A DNA stretch of 64,000 bases. Source: Roseateles subflavus. Its GTDB lineage: Bacteria > Pseudomonadota > Gammaproteobacteria > Burkholderiales > Burkholderiaceae_C. A model generated the notes under the pieces. It worked only from the letters and a program-made list of their open reading frames with translations. It did no database searches and was not told the origin of the DNA. The position numbers were made by a program, and so were the translations under genes. Each line of letters begins with the position of its first letter. Positions within the stretch are counted from its first letter, which is position 1. This document shows, one piece after another, positions 51,584 to 60,373 of the stretch. The stretch lies in assembly GCF_030285365.1 (NCBI RefSeq), contig NZ_JASVDS010000003.1:248001-312000 (forward strand). Direction: 5' to 3'.

Positions 51584-52317
51584 GCTGGATTCAACGCAGC
51601 GCCGTGCTGGCGCTGAGCCTGAGCCTCGTCGCGTGCGCGTCTCTGCGCGGGCCGGGCTCCAAGGGCCAGAAGCTGGACCCATGGGAGAACTGGAACCGCA
51701 AGGTCTTCGCCTTCAACGAGGACCTCGATGCCCACGTGCTCAAGCCCGTGGCCACGGCCTACAGCGAGGTCGTGCCCAGCCCGGCGCGCACGGCCGTCGA
51801 CAACTTCTTCAGCAATGTGGGCGACGCCTGGTCGGCGATCAACCTGACCCTGCAGGGGCGCTTCAAGCTGGCGGCCCAGCAGGCCTTCCGCTTTGCCGTG
51901 AACTCCACGCTGGGCCTGGGCGGCCTGATCGACCTGGCCGGGGAGGCCGGCATCGACCGCAACAGCCAGGACCTCGGGCAGACCTTCGGCCGCTGGGGCT
52001 TCGGCACCGGCGCCTATGTCGTGTGGCCCCTGTTCGGCCCGTCCTCGGTGCGGGACTCGCTCGCGCTGCCCTGGGACCGCACGGCCAGCCCGGCGCTGTA
52101 TTTCCAGGACGGCAAGAGCAAGGTGTCGATCTACCTGCTGCAGACGGTGAACGCGCGCTCCAATTTCCTGCGAGCCGGCGAGATGCTGGATGGCATCGCC
52201 CTGGACAAGTACACCTTCATCCGCGATGCCTATCTGCAGCGTCGTGGGCACTTCGAGGCCGCCGACGACGATTTCGAGGTGCTGACCCCGCCGCCTGCCG
52301 GCGAGAGCAAGCCCTGA
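51580..52317 (+). CDS. mlaA: Outer-membrane lipoprotein MlaA (VacJ)
   Basis: Outer-membrane component that removes misplaced phospholipids from the outer leaflet. The 245-residue precursor has the lipobox LSLVAC (Cys19), then DPWENWNRKVFAFNEDLD, VDNFFSNVGDAWSAINLTLQG and GQTFGRWGFGTGAYVVWPLFGPSSVRD, all MlaA hallmarks. GTG start overlaps mlaD. In E. coli mlaA lies apart from the other mla genes; here it is within the operon. Confidence 0.96.
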   Translation: MSWIQRSAVLALSLSLVACASLRGPGSKGQKLDPWENWNRKVFAFNEDLDAHVLKPVATAYSEVVPSPARTAVDNFFSNVGDAWSAINLTLQGRFKLAAQQAFRFAVNSTLGLGGLIDLAGEAGIDRNSQDLGQTFGRWGFGTGAYVVWPLFGPSSVRDSLALPWDRTASPALYFQDGKSKVSIYLLQTVNARSNFLRAGEMLDGIALDKYTFIRDAYLQRRGHFEAADDDFEVLTPPPAGESKP

Positions 52318-52401
52318 CCCCGCTGTGAACCGACGGAACCCCTGCTGCGTTGAGGGTTCCATGGCGACGGTTGCCGTCGCACGTGACTGAAAGGAAACCG
52401 A

Positions 52402-53052
52402 ATGAATCTGTCGATCAAGCCGAGCAAGCGCTCCGCCCTGAAGGCCCTGCTGGCCGCCGCCTCCCTCGCCCTGCTGCCCCTGGTGAGCCAGGCGGCCGAT
52501 CCCAGCACGCCGGACGGCCTGATCCGCCAGCTCTCCATCGAGACGCTGGAGGCCGTGAAGGCCGACAAGGCCATCCAGGCGGGCGACACCGCCAAGATCG
52601 TGACGCTGGTGGACACCAAGGTCATGCCGCACGTGAACTTCCAGCGCATGACGTCGTCGGCTGTCGGCCGCTTCTGGCGCCAGGCCACGCCCGAGCAGCA
52701 GAAGCGTCTGCAGGACGAGTTCAAGACGCTGCTGGTGCGCACCTATGCCGGCGCGCTGTCGCAGGTGAAGGACCAGACCATCGCGCTGAAGCCGCTGCGC
52801 GCGAGCGCCGAGGACACCGAGGTGGTCGTCAAGACCGAGGTGCGCGGCAAGGGCGATCCCATCCAGCTGGACTACCGCCTGGAGAAGGCGGGTGCCGTCT
52901 GGAAGATCTATGACGTCAACGTGCTGGGCATCTGGCTGGCGGACCAGTACCGCAACAGCTTCGCGCAGGAGATCGGTGCGAACGGCATCGACGGCCTGAT
53001 CAAGGCCCTGGCCGACAAGAACCAGAAGGCCGCCACGGGCGCCAAGAGCTGA
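52402..53052 (+). CDS. mlaC: Periplasmic phospholipid-binding protein MlaC
   Basis: Soluble shuttle carrying phospholipid between MlaA and MlaD. The 216-residue precursor has a long signal peptide ending LVSQAA. The MlaC fold follows: VDTKVMPHVNFQRMTSSAVGRFWRQATPEQQKRL and WKIYDVNVLGIWLADQYRNSFA. AAGGAAA site before ATG 52402. The 84-base gap after mlaA contains a short GC-rich inverted repeat (GAACCC/GGGTTC) that may limit read-through. Confidence 0.95.
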   Translation: MNLSIKPSKRSALKALLAAASLALLPLVSQAADPSTPDGLIRQLSIETLEAVKADKAIQAGDTAKIVTLVDTKVMPHVNFQRMTSSAVGRFWRQATPEQQKRLQDEFKTLLVRTYAGALSQVKDQTIALKPLRASAEDTEVVVKTEVRGKGDPIQLDYRLEKAGAVWKIYDVNVLGIWLADQYRNSFAQEIGANGIDGLIKALADKNQKAATGAKS

Positions 53053-53056
53053 TCGG

Positions 53057-53374
53057 GTGAGTACGTCCATGCTCAAGCTGCCCGCCAGCGTCCGCCTGCC
53101 CGAGCTGCCGCTGGTGTGGGGCGAGCTCGAGGGCGCCCTGCGAGCCGAGGCGGCGCAGGTCAACGCGGCAGCCGGCAACACGCTGCGCCTGAACGCGGTG
53201 GACCTGCACGAATTCGATTCCGGCGTGCTGACCCTGCTGCTGAGCGCCGTTCGCCTCAGCGAGCAACTGGGGCTGCAGCTGCAGATCCATGAGGTGCCGG
53301 CCAAGCTGCAGGAGCTCGCGCGTGTCTACGGCGTGGACGCCGCCCTGTGGCCGGAGCTGGCGCCCCAGCTCTGA
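53057..53374 (+). CDS. mlaB: STAS-domain protein MlaB
   Basis: Small cytoplasmic STAS protein that supports MlaF activity. The 105 residues have the STAS pattern NTLRLNAVDLHEFDSGVLTLLLSAVRLSEQLGLQLQI, with Ser at the usual phosphorylatable/contact position. GTG 53057 is taken as start; ATG at 53069 (MLKLPAS) is equally possible. Last gene of mlaFEDACB. Confidence 0.85.
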   Translation: MSTSMLKLPASVRLPELPLVWGELEGALRAEAAQVNAAAGNTLRLNAVDLHEFDSGVLTLLLSAVRLSEQLGLQLQIHEVPAKLQELARVYGVDAALWPELAPQL

Positions 53375-53392
53375 GCCTCGACACGCCAGCAG

Positions 53393-53424
53393 CAACGGCA
53401 CCCGCGGGTGCCGTTGTCGTTTCT
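53393..53424 (+). terminator. Terminator after mlaB
   Basis: Eleven-base-pair stem CAACGGCACCC / GGGTGCCGTTG (53393-53403 and 53406-53416) with a two-base gap at the tip, followed by a weak T-rich tail TCGTTTCT. It lies between the convergent mlaB and hexR. Confidence 0.7.
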
Positions 53425-53443
53425 GGTCGGTGCGAGGCGTGGA

Positions 53444-54316
53444 TCAGGCCGCGTAGCGCTTGCTGCGCAGGTTGCGCTTGATCTCCTGCAGCATGGGCCG
53501 CAGCTGCTGGCCCAGGCGGAGGGCGACGCCGGTGGTGAGGATGTCCACCGCCATGAGGTGCAGCAGGCGCGAGACCATGGGGCTGTAGCGGTCGTAGTCC
53601 TCCGGGTGGTCGACGGCGAGCAGCACCTGCCCGGGGGCCTGGCCCAGCTGCGCGAGCGGCGATCCGCTGGCCGTGATGATGATGGTCGTCGCGCCCTTCT
53701 TGCGCGCGATCTCGGCGGCATCCAGCAGGTCGCGGCTGCGCCCGGAGTTGGAGATGACCACGGCGCAATCGCCGGCCGACAGCATGGTGGCGCTCATCAG
53801 CTGCACGTGGCCGTCGCTGCAGGCGATGGTGTGCACGCCCAGGCGGAAGAACTTGTGCTGGGCATCCTGCGCCACGATGCCGGAGTTGCCGACGCCGTAG
53901 AACTCGATGCGCTTGCCCTGCTGCGCCGCCTCGGTCAGCGCCGTGATGGCACGCTCGAAGGCATGGCTGGCGGCGTCGTTGCGGTAGTGGAGGAGGGCGG
54001 CGACGGCGTTGTCCACGACCTTGACGATCAGATCGCCGGGCTTGTCGTCCTCGTCGACGGCGCGGTGCACGAAGGGCACGCCCTCGTTGACGCTGCCGGC
54101 CAGCTTCAGCTTGAAGTCCGCCAGCCCGTCATAGCCCACGCTGCGGCAGAAGCGCACCACGGTGGGCTTGCTGACATGCGAGCGGTCCGCCAGCTCGCTG
54201 ACAGGCAGGTTGGCGAAGGAGCGGGGGTCGCTGAGCAGCAGCTTGGCAACCCGCTGCTCGGCCGGGGGCAGTGCCGGCAGCGCCGCCTTCACGCGTTCGA
54301 GAATGCTCATGGTCAT
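53444..54316 (-). CDS. hexR: RpiR-family regulator HexR
   Basis: Transcription factor of central carbon metabolism; characterised HexR proteins bind DNA without ligand and are released by 2-keto-3-deoxy-6-phosphogluconate. The 290 residues show an N-terminal helix-turn-helix (LPVSELADRSHVSKPTVVRFCRSVGYDGLADFKL, about 37-70) and a C-terminal SIS sugar-phosphate domain (GVGNSG at 141, SNSGRSRD at 189). ATG 54316 overlaps the zwf stop by ATGA. A palindrome in the zwf-tal promoter region is its probable operator, which would make it autoregulated. Confidence 0.9.
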   Translation of the reverse strand: MTMSILERVKAALPALPPAEQRVAKLLLSDPRSFANLPVSELADRSHVSKPTVVRFCRSVGYDGLADFKLKLAGSVNEGVPFVHRAVDEDDKPGDLIVKVVDNAVAALLHYRNDAASHAFERAITALTEAAQQGKRIEFYGVGNSGIVAQDAQHKFFRLGVHTIACSDGHVQLMSATMLSAGDCAVVISNSGRSRDLLDAAEIARKKGATTIIITASGSPLAQLGQAPGQVLLAVDHPEDYDRYSPMVSRLLHLMAVDILTTGVALRLGQQLRPMLQEIKRNLRSKRYAA

Positions 54317-55758
54317 TGCTCCTCGGCCCAGGCGAAGCCGTCGCGCGCCACAAGCGCACTGGCGGCGGCCGGTCCCCAGCTGCCGGCGTTGTAGCCGCGG
54401 GGGCCGTTGCTGTCGGCCGCCCAGGCGTCGAGGATGGGCTCGACCCATCGCCAGGCCTGCTCCTGCTCGTCGCTGCGCACGAAGAGGTTGAGCTTGCCGG
54501 CGATGGCGTCCAGCAGCAGGCGCTCGTAGGCACCCACGCGGGCGCTGCCAAAGGCCTTGTCGAAGTCCAGATCCAGCGACACCGGGGCCAGCGCCTCGCC
54601 ATGCGAGTTGCCCTTGGCCGCCAGCAGCTGCAGCTCCAGGCCGTCCTCGGGCTGCAGCTTGATGACGAGGCGATTGGGCTGGTTGGCGCCCGGGAAGATG
54701 GGGTGCGGGACCGGGCGGAAGTTCACGACGATCTGCGCGTCGCGTGCGGCCAGGCGTTTGCCGGTGCGCAGGTAGAAGGGCACGCCGGCCCAGCGCCAGT
54801 TCTGCACCTCCGTGCGCAGCGCGACGAAGGTCTCGCAGGGGCTGTTCTCCGGGATCTTGGACTCGTCCAGATAGCCCACCACGGCCTTGCCGTCCACACT
54901 GCCGGCACGGTACTGGCCACGCACCACGTCGCGGGACACGGACTCCGCCGTGAAGGGCTTGAGCGAGCGCAGGACCTTGAGCTTCTCGTCGCGGATGGCG
55001 TCGGCGTCGTTGGTGGACGGCGGCTCCATGGCGATCATCGTCAGCAGCTGCAGGGCGTGGTTCTGGATCATGTCGCGCAGGGCGCCCGTGCCGTCGTAGA
55101 AGGGGCCGCGCGTGCCCACGCCCAGCGATTCCGCCAGCGTGATCTGGATGTTGGCGATGGCCTCGCGGTTCCACAGCGGCTCGAACAGGGCGTTGCCGAA
55201 GCGCAGCGCCATGAGGTTCTGGACCGAGGGCTTGCCGAGGTAGTGGTCGATGCGGAAGGCCTGCGACTCCGTGAACACCGAGCGCACGACGCGGTTGATC
55301 TGCTGCGCGCTGGCGAGGTCGTGGCCCAGCGGCTTCTCCAGCACCACGCGCACCCGCGGGCCGTTGAGGCCGGCGGCGCCGAGCTGCTCGCAGATCTGCG
55401 TGAACAGGTGGGGGCTGGTGGCGAGGTAGAAGACCACCGTGTCGGCATCGCGCTCGCCGAGCCAGTCCTTGAGGCGCTCGTAGTGCTCGGGCTGGGACAG
55501 GTCCATGCGGCGGTAGTGCACCAGCGCCGCGAAACGTTCGAACTCCTCGTCGCTCGGGCGCTTCGGGCCTTCGACTTCCTGGAAGCGCTCGCGCAGCCAG
55601 TCACGGTAGCGCTCGTCGGGCATGTCGTCGCGCGCCACGGCCAGGATGCGGCCGCCTTCGGGCAGCTTGCCGTGGCGGAAGGCCTGGAACAACGCGGGCA
55701 TCAGCTTGCGCCAGGTGAGATCGCCAGTGCCACCGAAGAAGACGAGATCGAATGCCAT
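54313..55758 (-). CDS. zwf: Glucose-6-phosphate 1-dehydrogenase (Zwf)
   Basis: Oxidises glucose-6-phosphate to 6-phosphogluconolactone, feeding the pentose-phosphate and Entner-Doudoroff routes. The 481 residues have the nucleotide motif FGGTGDLTWRKL (8-19), EKPLGHDL (141-148) and the active-site signature RIDHYLGK (169-176). Length is standard. No Shine-Dalgarno is obvious. It forms an operon with hexR and diverges from tal. Confidence 0.97.
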   Translation of the reverse strand: MAFDLVFFGGTGDLTWRKLMPALFQAFRHGKLPEGGRILAVARDDMPDERYRDWLRERFQEVEGPKRPSDEEFERFAALVHYRRMDLSQPEHYERLKDWLGERDADTVVFYLATSPHLFTQICEQLGAAGLNGPRVRVVLEKPLGHDLASAQQINRVVRSVFTESQAFRIDHYLGKPSVQNLMALRFGNALFEPLWNREAIANIQITLAESLGVGTRGPFYDGTGALRDMIQNHALQLLTMIAMEPPSTNDADAIRDEKLKVLRSLKPFTAESVSRDVVRGQYRAGSVDGKAVVGYLDESKIPENSPCETFVALRTEVQNWRWAGVPFYLRTGKRLAARDAQIVVNFRPVPHPIFPGANQPNRLVIKLQPEDGLELQLLAAKGNSHGEALAPVSLDLDFDKAFGSARVGAYERLLLDAIAGKLNLFVRSDEQEQAWRWVEPILDAWAADSNGPRGYNAGSWGPAAASALVARDGFAWAEEQ

Positions 55759-55804
55759 GCCAGGGTTCCGGTTGGGGCCCAGGCGATTCGATTGGCCTGA
55801 GCTC

Positions 55805-55858
55805 TTGATGTAACAAAGTTTCTGGATTTATGATGCACGAGTTTCGTAACTCGGTCAA
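55805..55858. promoter_or_regulatory. Overlapping zwf and tal promoters with a central palindrome (probable HexR operator)
   Basis: Minus strand toward zwf: TTGACC (55853-55858), 17-base spacer, CATCAT (55830-55835). Plus strand toward tal: TTGATG (55805-55810), 18-base spacer, TATGAT (55829-55834). The palindrome CGAGTT-tcgt-AACTCG (55838-55853) fills the zwf spacer and covers the expected tal start point, so one bound repressor could block both. A weaker match to the published gammaproteobacterial HexR pattern, TGTAACAAAGTTTCT, is at 55809-55823. HexR is the natural candidate because its gene is in the same operon. Confidence 0.6.
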
Positions 55859-55993
55859 TCCGGAGCACATCCCGATCCCCTTCCCCTCTGGGAAAGGCGT
55901 GGTTTCGATGTACCCGGCTTGTAACCCTGTTCAGGCCAGCAAGGGCTGCAGAGCGGTTCTAATAACGGCCTGCACGAACTTCGGGGTTTCCCT

Positions 55994-56944
55994 ATGCATC
56001 AGCTCGAACAACTCAAGGCCTTCACCACCGTGGTCGCCGACACCGGCAACTTCCTGCAACTGGCGCAGTTCACGCCGCGGGATGCCACGACCAATCCGTC
56101 GCTGATCCTGAAGGCCGTGCAGTCGCCCGACTATGCGCCGCTGCTGAGCGAGACCGTGGCCGCCCACAAGGGCAAGCCGCTGGACGAGATCGTGGACCAG
56201 GTGCTGGTGCGCTTCGGTCTGGAGATCCTGAAGGTGGTGCCGGGCCGAGTGTCGACCGAGGTCGATGCCCGCCTGAGCTTTGACACCGCCGCGACCATCG
56301 CCCGCGCCAAGCGCCTGATGGCGCTGTACGAGGCCGCCGGCATCGGCCGCGATCGCGTCCTGATCAAGATCGCCTCCACCTGGGAGGGCATCCAGGCGGC
56401 GCGCGCGCTGGAGCAGGAAGGCATCCGCTGCAACCTGACGCTGCTGTTCTCCTTCTGCCAGGCCGTGGCCTGCGGCGAGGCCGGCGTGCAGCTCATCTCG
56501 CCCTTCGTCGGTCGCATCTACGACTGGTACAAGAAGTCCGCGGGCGCGGCCTGGGACGAGGCGCAGCAGTCGGGCGCCAACGACCCGGGCGTGAAGTCGG
56601 TCAGCCAGATCTACACCTACTACAAGAAGCACGGCATCAAGACCGAGGTCATGGGCGCCAGCTTCCGCAACATCGGCCAGATCCAGGCGCTGGCGGGCTG
56701 TGACCTGCTGACCATCAGCCCCGACCTGCTCGCCCAGCTGCAGGCGACCGACGCGCCGCTGAACCGTGCGCTCGACGCGGCCGCCGCTGCCAAGGCCGAC
56801 GTGCCCCAGGTCACCTACCACGAGGCGGCCTTCCGCTTCGCCCTCAACCAGGATGCCATGGCCACCGAGAAGCTGGCCGAAGGGATCCGCCTGTTTGCCG
56901 TCGATGCCGGCAAGCTGGACCAGATCATCGAAAGCCAACTCTGA
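55994..56944 (+). CDS. tal: Transaldolase (Tal)
   Basis: Transfers a dihydroxyacetone unit between sugar phosphates in the non-oxidative pentose-phosphate pathway. The 316 residues contain [20 protein letters not shown] and the Schiff-base lysine Lys125 in [13 protein letters not shown], with [14 protein letters not shown] after it. Classic TalB-type length. The leader from the predicted promoter is about 150 bases. First gene of tal-pgi-HAD. Confidence 0.97.
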   Translation: MHQLEQLKAFTTVVADTGNFLQLAQFTPRDATTNPSLILKAVQSPDYAPLLSETVAAHKGKPLDEIVDQVLVRFGLEILKVVPGRVSTEVDARLSFDTAATIARAKRLMALYEAAGIGRDRVLIKIASTWEGIQAARALEQEGIRCNLTLLFSFCQAVACGEAGVQLISPFVGRIYDWYKKSAGAAWDEAQQSGANDPGVKSVSQIYTYYKKHGIKTEVMGASFRNIGQIQALAGCDLLTISPDLLAQLQATDAPLNRALDAAAAAKADVPQVTYHEAAFRFALNQDAMATEKLAEGIRLFAVDAGKLDQIIESQL

Positions 56945-58566
56945 TGCAGCACCCGCGTTGCGACCAAAGCCCGACCTGGGCTCTCTTGCAAGCACAGTAC
57001 CAGGCCAGCGGCGCCGCCTTCGACGTGCGCCAGGCCTTTGCCACGGACGCCACGCGCTTCGAGCGCTGGTCCTTCGAGGCGCCTGAGCTGTTCGTGGACC
57101 TGTCCAAGAACCGCATCGACGCGCCGACCCTGGCCCTGCTGCTGCAACTGGCTCGCGACTGCGGGCTGGCGTCGCAACGCGCCTCGCTCTTCAAGGGCGA
57201 CCCCATCAACCTCACGGAGGGCCGCGCCGTGCTGCACACGGCGCTGCGCGCGCCGGCAGGGAGCGCGCCCTTCAGCGACGAGGTCCAGGCCTCCCTGGCG
57301 CGCATGCTGGCCTTTGCCGAGAGCGTGCGGGCCGATGACGGCATCACCGACGTCGTGCACATCGGCATCGGCGGCTCGGACCTCGGCCCGGCCATGGTCG
57401 TGCAGGCGCTGCAGGCCTTCACCGACGCCGGGCGCCGGCGCCTGCACTTCGTCTCCAACGTCGATGGGCATGACCTGGCCCCGGTGCTGCAGGGCCTGAA
57501 CGCGAACCGGACGCTGTTCGTGATCGCCTCCAAGACCTTCACCACGCAGGAGACGCTGGCCAATGCCGAGGCCGCCAAGGCCTGGTTCCTGGCGCAGGGC
57601 GGCACCGACGTCGGCCGTCACTTCGTCGCCACCAGCAGCAACACCGCCGCTGCGCAGGCCTTCGGCATCCACACCAGCTTCGGTTTCTGGGACTGGGTGG
57701 GCGGTCGCTACTCGCTGTGGTCGGTGATCGGCCTGCCGATCGCCATCGCCATCGGTGCGGACGCCTTCCGCGAGTTGCTCGCCGGGGCCCATGACATGGA
57801 CGAGCACTTCGCGCAGGCGCCGCTGGAGCGCAATGTGCCGGTGCTGCTGGGCCTGCTCGACGTCTGGTATCGCAACTTCCATGGCTTCACCAGCCGCAGC
57901 GTCGCACCCTACCACCAGGGCCTGCGCCGTCTGCCGGCCTATCTCCAGCAGCTGGAAATGGAGAGCAATGGCAAGGGCGTGGACCGCGAGGGTCAGGTCT
58001 TGCCCTATGGCACGAGCCCTGTGGTGTGGGGCGAAGCCGGCACCAACGGCCAGCACGCCTATTTCCAGATGCTGCACCAGGGCACGGACGTCATCCCCGT
58101 CGAGTTCATCGCCGTGAAGACGCCGCATCATGGCCCGCACGTGCAGGGCGCGCTCGCTGAGCGCCTGCAGGACCAGCACCGCAAGCTGCTGGCCAACTGC
58201 CTGGCGCAGTCGCAGGCGCTGATGCAGGGCAAGACCGTGGAGGAGGCCCTGAACGAGAAGGCGCCCACGGCCTCGGCCTCGCTGGGGCGCCTGACGGTGG
58301 CCCGTCACCGCAGCTTCCCGGGCAACCGCCCCAGCACGACGATCCTCCTGGCGCAGCTGACCCCGCGCAGCCTGGGGGCGCTCATCGCGCTCTACGAGCA
58401 CCGTGTCTTCGTGAGTGGTGCGCTGTGGGGCATCAACAGCTTCGACCAGTGGGGGGTGGAGCTGGGCAAGGCCCTGTGCAGCAGCCTGCTGCCGCGCCTG
58501 TCCAGCGGCGACGTCCAGGGGCTGGACGGCTCGACGGCGGGCCTGCTGAAGCGGGTGCTCGGCTGA
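56944..58566 (+). CDS. pgi: Glucose-6-phosphate isomerase (Pgi)
   Basis: Interconverts glucose-6-phosphate and fructose-6-phosphate. The 540 residues show VHIGIGGSDLGPAMV, SKTFTTQETLANA, GGRYSLWSVIGLPIA, ESNGKGVDREG and the C-terminal GINSFDQWGVELGK signature. The start shares one base with the tal stop (TGATG), so the two are coupled. Confidence 0.97.
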   Translation: MQHPRCDQSPTWALLQAQYQASGAAFDVRQAFATDATRFERWSFEAPELFVDLSKNRIDAPTLALLLQLARDCGLASQRASLFKGDPINLTEGRAVLHTALRAPAGSAPFSDEVQASLARMLAFAESVRADDGITDVVHIGIGGSDLGPAMVVQALQAFTDAGRRRLHFVSNVDGHDLAPVLQGLNANRTLFVIASKTFTTQETLANAEAAKAWFLAQGGTDVGRHFVATSSNTAAAQAFGIHTSFGFWDWVGGRYSLWSVIGLPIAIAIGADAFRELLAGAHDMDEHFAQAPLERNVPVLLGLLDVWYRNFHGFTSRSVAPYHQGLRRLPAYLQQLEMESNGKGVDREGQVLPYGTSPVVWGEAGTNGQHAYFQMLHQGTDVIPVEFIAVKTPHHGPHVQGALAERLQDQHRKLLANCLAQSQALMQGKTVEEALNEKAPTASASLGRLTVARHRSFPGNRPSTTILLAQLTPRSLGALIALYEHRVFVSGALWGINSFDQWGVELGKALCSSLLPRLSSGDVQGLDGSTAGLLKRVLG

Positions 58567-59183
58567 TGCGGGTTGTCTTCGACTTCGGCGGAGTGCTGTT
58601 CCGCTGGCATCCGCCCAGCTTCCTGGCACGTGTCTGGCCGCAGCGTTGCCCCGACGAGGCGGCCGGCGCGGTGGCGGCTCGCGAGTTCTTCACGCAGTAC
58701 GCCGGCGACTGGGGTGCCTTCGACCAGGGCCTGATCGGACCCGAGGAAGTGATCCACCGCATTGCCGCCCGCACCGGCTGGCCCGAGGCGGACGTGCGGG
58801 CCGTCGTCGATGCCGTCCCCAGCGAGCTGCAGGCTGTCGCCGGCACCGTGGCCTTGATCGAGGCCGCGCAGGCCGCGGGGCATCGCACGCATTACCTCTC
58901 GAACATGCCGGGCATCTACGCCGATCACCTCGAGCGCCAGTACCCGCTGGATCGCTGGTTCGAGAGCGGGATCTTCTCCAGCCGCGTCAAGCACTCCAAG
59001 CCTGGGGCCGAGATCTTCTCGCTGATGGAGGCGCAGCTGGCCGTACCGCCCGAGGACATCGTGTTCCTGGACGACCACCCGGACAACATCGAGGCGGCCG
59101 CGGCGCGCGGCTGGCAGGCGATCCTCTTCACGACACCCGAAGCCGCATCGGCCACCTTGCGGGAGCGCGGCCTCATCCGCTGA
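58566..59183 (+). CDS. HAD-superfamily hydrolase
   Basis: A 205-residue phosphatase-like protein. HAD motifs in order: nucleophile DFGGVLF (Asp5), THYLSNMPG (motif II), SSRVKHSKPGAEIF (motif III lysine) and FLDDHPDNIEAA (motif IV). The alpha-helical cap follows motif I, as in the YihX-like group that acts on sugar phosphates; substrate is not determinable. Coupled to pgi by TGATG, hinting at a sugar-phosphate role. Confidence 0.9.
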   Translation: MRVVFDFGGVLFRWHPPSFLARVWPQRCPDEAAGAVAAREFFTQYAGDWGAFDQGLIGPEEVIHRIAARTGWPEADVRAVVDAVPSELQAVAGTVALIEAAQAAGHRTHYLSNMPGIYADHLERQYPLDRWFESGIFSSRVKHSKPGAEIFSLMEAQLAVPPEDIVFLDDHPDNIEAAAARGWQAILFTTPEAASATLRERGLIR

Positions 59184-59204
59184 GCGGCGCCGTGCCGCAA
59201 CGTC

Positions 59205-59411
59205 TCAGTGCGGCAGCGGGTCGTTCTCGTCCGTCGGCGGCGCTGCGGCAACGCGGAAGGATTCGCTGGCCCAGGCGCCGAGGTCCATCTCGCGGCAGCG
59301 CTGCGAGCAGAAGGGGCGGTAGGCGTTGCTGGGCGCGAAGACGGCGTCCCCCTGGCAATGCGGGCAGGGCACCAGGCGTTCGCCCTGGGCGTTCTTCTTG
59401 GACATGGTCAT
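59205..59411 (-). CDS. yacG: Zinc-binding protein YacG (DNA gyrase inhibitor)
   Basis: Small zinc protein of 68 residues. The ligands are CPHC (16-19) and CSQRC (35-39), with the following REMDLGAWASESFRV typical of YacG. It binds GyrB in E. coli. ATG 59411 and 59405 are both possible. It lies next to zapD and coaE, its conserved neighbours. Confidence 0.93.
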   Translation of the reverse strand: MTMSKKNAQGERLVPCPHCQGDAVFAPSNAYRPFCSQRCREMDLGAWASESFRVAAAPPTDENDPLPH

Positions 59412-59415
59412 GGTC

Positions 59416-60180
59416 TCAGGTGCACAGCGTCAGCTCGAAGCTGGCGTCCTGCAGGGCCAGCTTGAGGCGGCCTTCCTCGTCCTGGCGCATCAGGCGGATC
59501 GCCACCATCAGGCGATGGCCGCTGATCTCGGGGATCAGGCCCAGGCTTGGGTCGATGCGCATGCGCAGCAGCTGGTAGCTGCGGCCCTGCGGCAGGCTCT
59601 GCTGGTACTGGCCGCCCTGGGCCGCCACCTTGTGCGGAGCACCGGAGTCGCGCAGCAGGCCCATGAGCACCTGCAGGGCCTCGGCCAGCGGCATCAGGGA
59701 CTGCGTCCACTGCACCAGGTCATTGCGACGGCGCACAGGCAGGAACTGCTGCCAGGTGTAGTAGGCCGGCAGGTCGAACTCGCAGGTGCCGCCTGGGATG
59801 CTGATGCGGCTGCGGATGCTCATCAGCCATTCGTTGGCCGTGAGGGCATGGCCGGCCTTGCCGGACAGCGCATTGAGCTTGGCATAGGCCGTGTCGATGC
59901 GCTGGATGACGTTGTCCAGGGCCGCCTCGGAGATGGCGGGATTGCCGCGGTAGCTGTTGAACTGGGCCTTGTGGCGCTCGAGTTCCTTGAGCAGGTCGGA
60001 CTTGAGGTCGGCCCGCGACGCCACGTCCATGATCTCGAAGAGCGTGACGAGGGCGAAGTGGTGATCGAGGGCCGTCTCACGGGCGATCAGCTGGCCCAGG
60101 CGATCGAACAGGTGCTCCAGCCGCAGCATCGTTCGGATGCTTTCGTTGAACGGGTACTCGTACAAGACCAAGGCGGACAT
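59416..60180 (-). CDS. zapD: Cell division protein ZapD
   Basis: Cytosolic protein that cross-links FtsZ filaments at the Z ring. The 254 residues include YEYPFNESIRTMLRLEHLF (the conserved N-terminus), DVASRADLKSDLLKELERH and the C-terminal PEISGHRLMVAIRLM. ATG 60180 matches the family start. The 193-base gap upstream, to coaE, shows no clear promoter. Confidence 0.94.
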   Translation of the reverse strand: MSALVLYEYPFNESIRTMLRLEHLFDRLGQLIARETALDHHFALVTLFEIMDVASRADLKSDLLKELERHKAQFNSYRGNPAISEAALDNVIQRIDTAYAKLNALSGKAGHALTANEWLMSIRSRISIPGGTCEFDLPAYYTWQQFLPVRRRNDLVQWTQSLMPLAEALQVLMGLLRDSGAPHKVAAQGGQYQQSLPQGRSYQLLRMRIDPSLGLIPEISGHRLMVAIRLMRQDEEGRLKLALQDASFELTLCT

Positions 60181-60373
60181 CCCAGGGCAATTGGCGGGGT
60201 AGGCACGCAGCACGACCAGGCGGCGGCTGCGGGCGGACCCCCGGATTGTTTCACAGCCGGCACGGCTCCATGACTGCCTGACTCGCTGAAATGGAGGTGG
60301 CCCCCTCGGATGCCCGTGGCGCCAGGGGCGTTGGCGTACCGGGGCACGGCGAGCGGCGGGGCGTGCGGTGGCG

